Shown here piece by piece: positions 62,318 to 64,000 of a stretch of 64,000 nt of DNA (position 1 is the first letter of the stretch; each line of letters begins with the position of its first letter). Source of the DNA: Jidongwangia harbinensis (GTDB taxonomy: Bacteria > Actinomycetota > Actinomycetes > Mycobacteriales > Micromonosporaceae). The notes beneath the pieces are model-generated. The model was not told the DNA's origin and did no database searches. It saw only the letters and a list, made by a program, of their open reading frames with translations. Both the position numbers and the translations under genes were made by a program. The DNA lies in the NCBI RefSeq assembly GCF_020216025.1, contig NZ_JAIWNC010000009.1:1-64000 (forward strand). The letters are read 5' to 3'.

Positions 62318-64000
62318 ATGACCCAGCCCACTCCCGCCCCTCCCGCCGTCCGCCGCGGCGGCCGCGTGGGCCGGGCGCTCGCCGTCGTGCTCCTACCGCT
62401 GGCCGGCCTGTCGTTCCTGGGCGGGACCGGGGCCGGCGCGGACAGCGGCCCGGCCGAGGGCGGCTACACCCTGGCCTCGACGGTGAGCCCCGCTCCGCTG
62501 ACCCCGGCCGGCTGCGCCGCCGATCCGCTGTGCGCGGTGGCGCCGGCGCCGGTCCCCGGGGACAACCACCCGGCGCTGAAGGCGGCCGTCGCCGCCGCGG
62601 CGGCGACCGCGGTGCCCGCGGTCGTGCACCCGGACGGCACCGTGCTGACCCCGGCCAGCCCGGCCACGGTGCTGCTCGCGCCCGGCGAGTACCGGCTGGG
62701 CGCCAGCCTGCGCCTGCCGCCGAACGTGAACCTGCGCGGCAGCGGCATCACCGCCACCACGCTGTCCATGCTCACCTCGAAGTGGGCGTCCTTCAGCTAC
62801 GGCTTCCTCCTGCGCTGGGAGGAGAACACCGCCGTGGCGGCCCCGTCGCCGGGCAGCACCAACCTGGTCGCGGATCTGACCGTGAACGGCAACTGCCGCG
62901 AGGGCGCCGGAGCGCCGGTGCCGGCCGATGCGCCGGCCCGGCCCGGCGAGATCTGCGACTTCCGGGTCGGGACGAACGCGACCACCAACGTCGGCGGCGG
63001 TGTCAGCGTCGGCGACCGGTGGACCGTCCGCCAGGTGCGCTTCACCAACCTGGAGTACTTCAAGCTGTGGGTGAACGGCGCCAAGGACGTGCGCCTGGTC
63101 GACAACCGCTTCGACAACTGGGGCGGGGCGGAGTCGGGCGACGAGGACAACATCGGCGGCGGTGGCCGGCACGACGGCGCGGTGGTCGAGTACAACCAGT
63201 TCGACCGCACCATCCGCGGAAACAGCCTCGACTTCAGCAACGCCGTCCGCACCACCATCCGGGCGAACACGGTGTACACCGACCCGGCGATCGCCCGGAG
63301 CCGCGACATCCAGGAGTACGGGAACCTCTTCCTGGAAGGCGTGCAGCAGGCCGACGTCGCGGACAACCTGATGTACGGCGCGCACATCGTGCTGCAGTCG
63401 AACAGCAAGTACAGCCACACCGGCCCGAACAAGGACGTCACGAATCCCCGCGACTCGACGGTGCGCAACAACCGGCTGATCGACTCGTTCGGCGCCGGCG
63501 TGTCGGTCACCTACGACGACTACGCCGACGCCGACGGCACGTACGGCACGCTGGGCACCTGGCAGACCTCCAGCAGCGACCCCGGTGACCACGTGGTCCG
63601 CCCGGGCGGCGGCAACGTGGTCCGGGACAACACCATCGAGCGGCCCCGCGGAACCGGCGTGGTGGTGGCCGGCATGATGGACCGGGTCAAGAACGCGGCC
63701 GACACGATCGCCGGCAACACGGTGCTCAACGCCGGTTCCGGCGGCGACACCGAGATGTCGACCGGCGGCGGCACCTTCGAGACCAGCGGCGTCGGTGTGT
63801 CGATCGGCAACGGCGACCGGATCTACGGCAACCACATCCGGGACGACCAGGCGCACCCCACCACCTGGTTCGGCGTGCACCTCGGCGCCCGCAACGCGGT
63901 CAGCACGGTGCGGAACACGGTGCTGACCGGGCCGGCCGGGGAGACCAACGTGGTGGACGGCCTGATCGGCGTGCCGGTCCGGCTGGCCGCCGCGGCGGCG
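62318..64000 (+). CDS. Secreted right-handed beta-helix protein (5' part)
   Basis: 561 residues up to the window edge; continues. ATG 62318 after GGAG. Signal peptide 1-40 (ALAVVLLPLAGLSFLGGTGA). Then pectate-lyase-like repeats: APGEYRLGASLRLPPNVNLRGSG, VRLVDNRFDNWGG, AVVEYNQFDRTIRGNSLDF, VVRDNTIERPRGTGVVVAG, GDRIYGNHIRDD. Typical of a polysaccharide-binding or lyase beta-helix; catalytic residues cannot be assigned. Immediately follows the pentapeptide protein. Confidence 0.8.
   Translation, partial: MTQPTPAPPAVRRGGRVGRALAVVLLPLAGLSFLGGTGAGADSGPAEGGYTLASTVSPAPLTPAGCAADPLCAVAPAPVPGDNHPALKAAVAAAAATAVPAVVHPDGTVLTPASPATVLLAPGEYRLGASLRLPPNVNLRGSGITATTLSMLTSKWASFSYGFLLRWEENTAVAAPSPGSTNLVADLTVNGNCREGAGAPVPADAPARPGEICDFRVGTNATTNVGGGVSVGDRWTVRQVRFTNLEYFKLWVNGAKDVRLVDNRFDNWGGAESGDEDNIGGGGRHDGAVVEYNQFDRTIRGNSLDFSNAVRTTIRANTVYTDPAIARSRDIQEYGNLFLEGVQQADVADNLMYGAHIVLQSNSKYSHTGPNKDVTNPRDSTVRNNRLIDSFGAGVSVTYDDYADADGTYGTLGTWQTSSSDPGDHVVRPGGGNVVRDNTIERPRGTGVVVAGMMDRVKNAADTIAGNTVLNAGSGGDTEMSTGGGTFETSGVGVSIGNGDRIYGNHIRDDQAHPTTWFGVHLGARNAVSTVRNTVLTGPAGETNVVDGLIGVPVRLAAAAA

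Overview
The window is very GC-rich (about 70-73% by eye), with pervasive ATGA/GTGA gene overlaps, many GTG starts, several ECF-type sigma factors, mycolic-acid-free actinomycete-style regulators, a type VII secretion (ESX) substrate, and FMN proteins of the Acg type. This points to a filamentous actinobacterium, most likely Micromonosporaceae (Actinoplanes-like). No rRNA, tRNA, CRISPR array or insertion sequence was recognised. The right end cuts a secreted beta-helix protein; the left end cuts the tail of an unknown plus-strand gene.

Layout. 0.1-5.3 kb: AraC regulator coupled to a SnoaL-like protein, a GMC/cholesterol-oxidase-like flavoenzyme with an extra C-terminal domain, a DinB-like protein and a small membrane protein. 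5.6-14.1 kb: a tight eight-gene minus-strand operon (glutamate-rich repeat protein, HExxH metalloprotease-like protein, three proteins of unknown function, a protein with a CBM41-like N-terminus, an M15 peptidase and an M20 peptidase) with a divergent LuxR-type regulator; this is the best candidate for an undescribed system. 15.0-21.8 kb: a complete Wadjet (jetABCD) anti-plasmid defence operon whose jetC carries an apparent one-base deletion between the ABC signature and Walker B. 22.6-25.7 kb: TetR regulator, two matching operators upstream of a secreted NTF2-like protein, and a POT-family transporter. 25.9-28.6 kb: a STAS protein and an ESX-substrate-like gene, again with a one-base homopolymer frameshift, followed by a small partner. 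30.1-34.0 kb: NmrA-like, AraC, ECF41 sigma and hydrolase genes. 34.0-39.0 kb: secreted SNase-lamin-tail nuclease, methyltransferase/XRE pair, a short CysRS/MshC-like enzyme and an APC permease.

39.1-42.8 kb holds a sigma factor translationally coupled to a single-pass membrane protein with an extracellular sugar-binding-protein domain (a putative ligand-sensing anti-sigma factor), then a secreted hydrolase. 42.8-46.3 kb is a molybdenum hydroxylase pair. 46.3-51.0 kb has a membrane protein, a nucleotidyltransferase-GNAT-GNAT fusion, an SGNH hydrolase and an orphan ECF sigma. 51.0-54.8 kb is a DosR-regulon-like cluster (two Acg-type flavoproteins plus a DosS-like two-GAF kinase). 54.9-64.0 kb holds a large secreted Ig/FN3 repeat protein, two histidine kinases, and small envelope proteins, with CTTGAG direct repeats (11-bp spacing) in front of two of them.

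Two separate one-base frameshifts in C/G homopolymers (jetC, ESX substrate) raise the question whether the assembly has residual indels or whether both loci are really broken or switchable.
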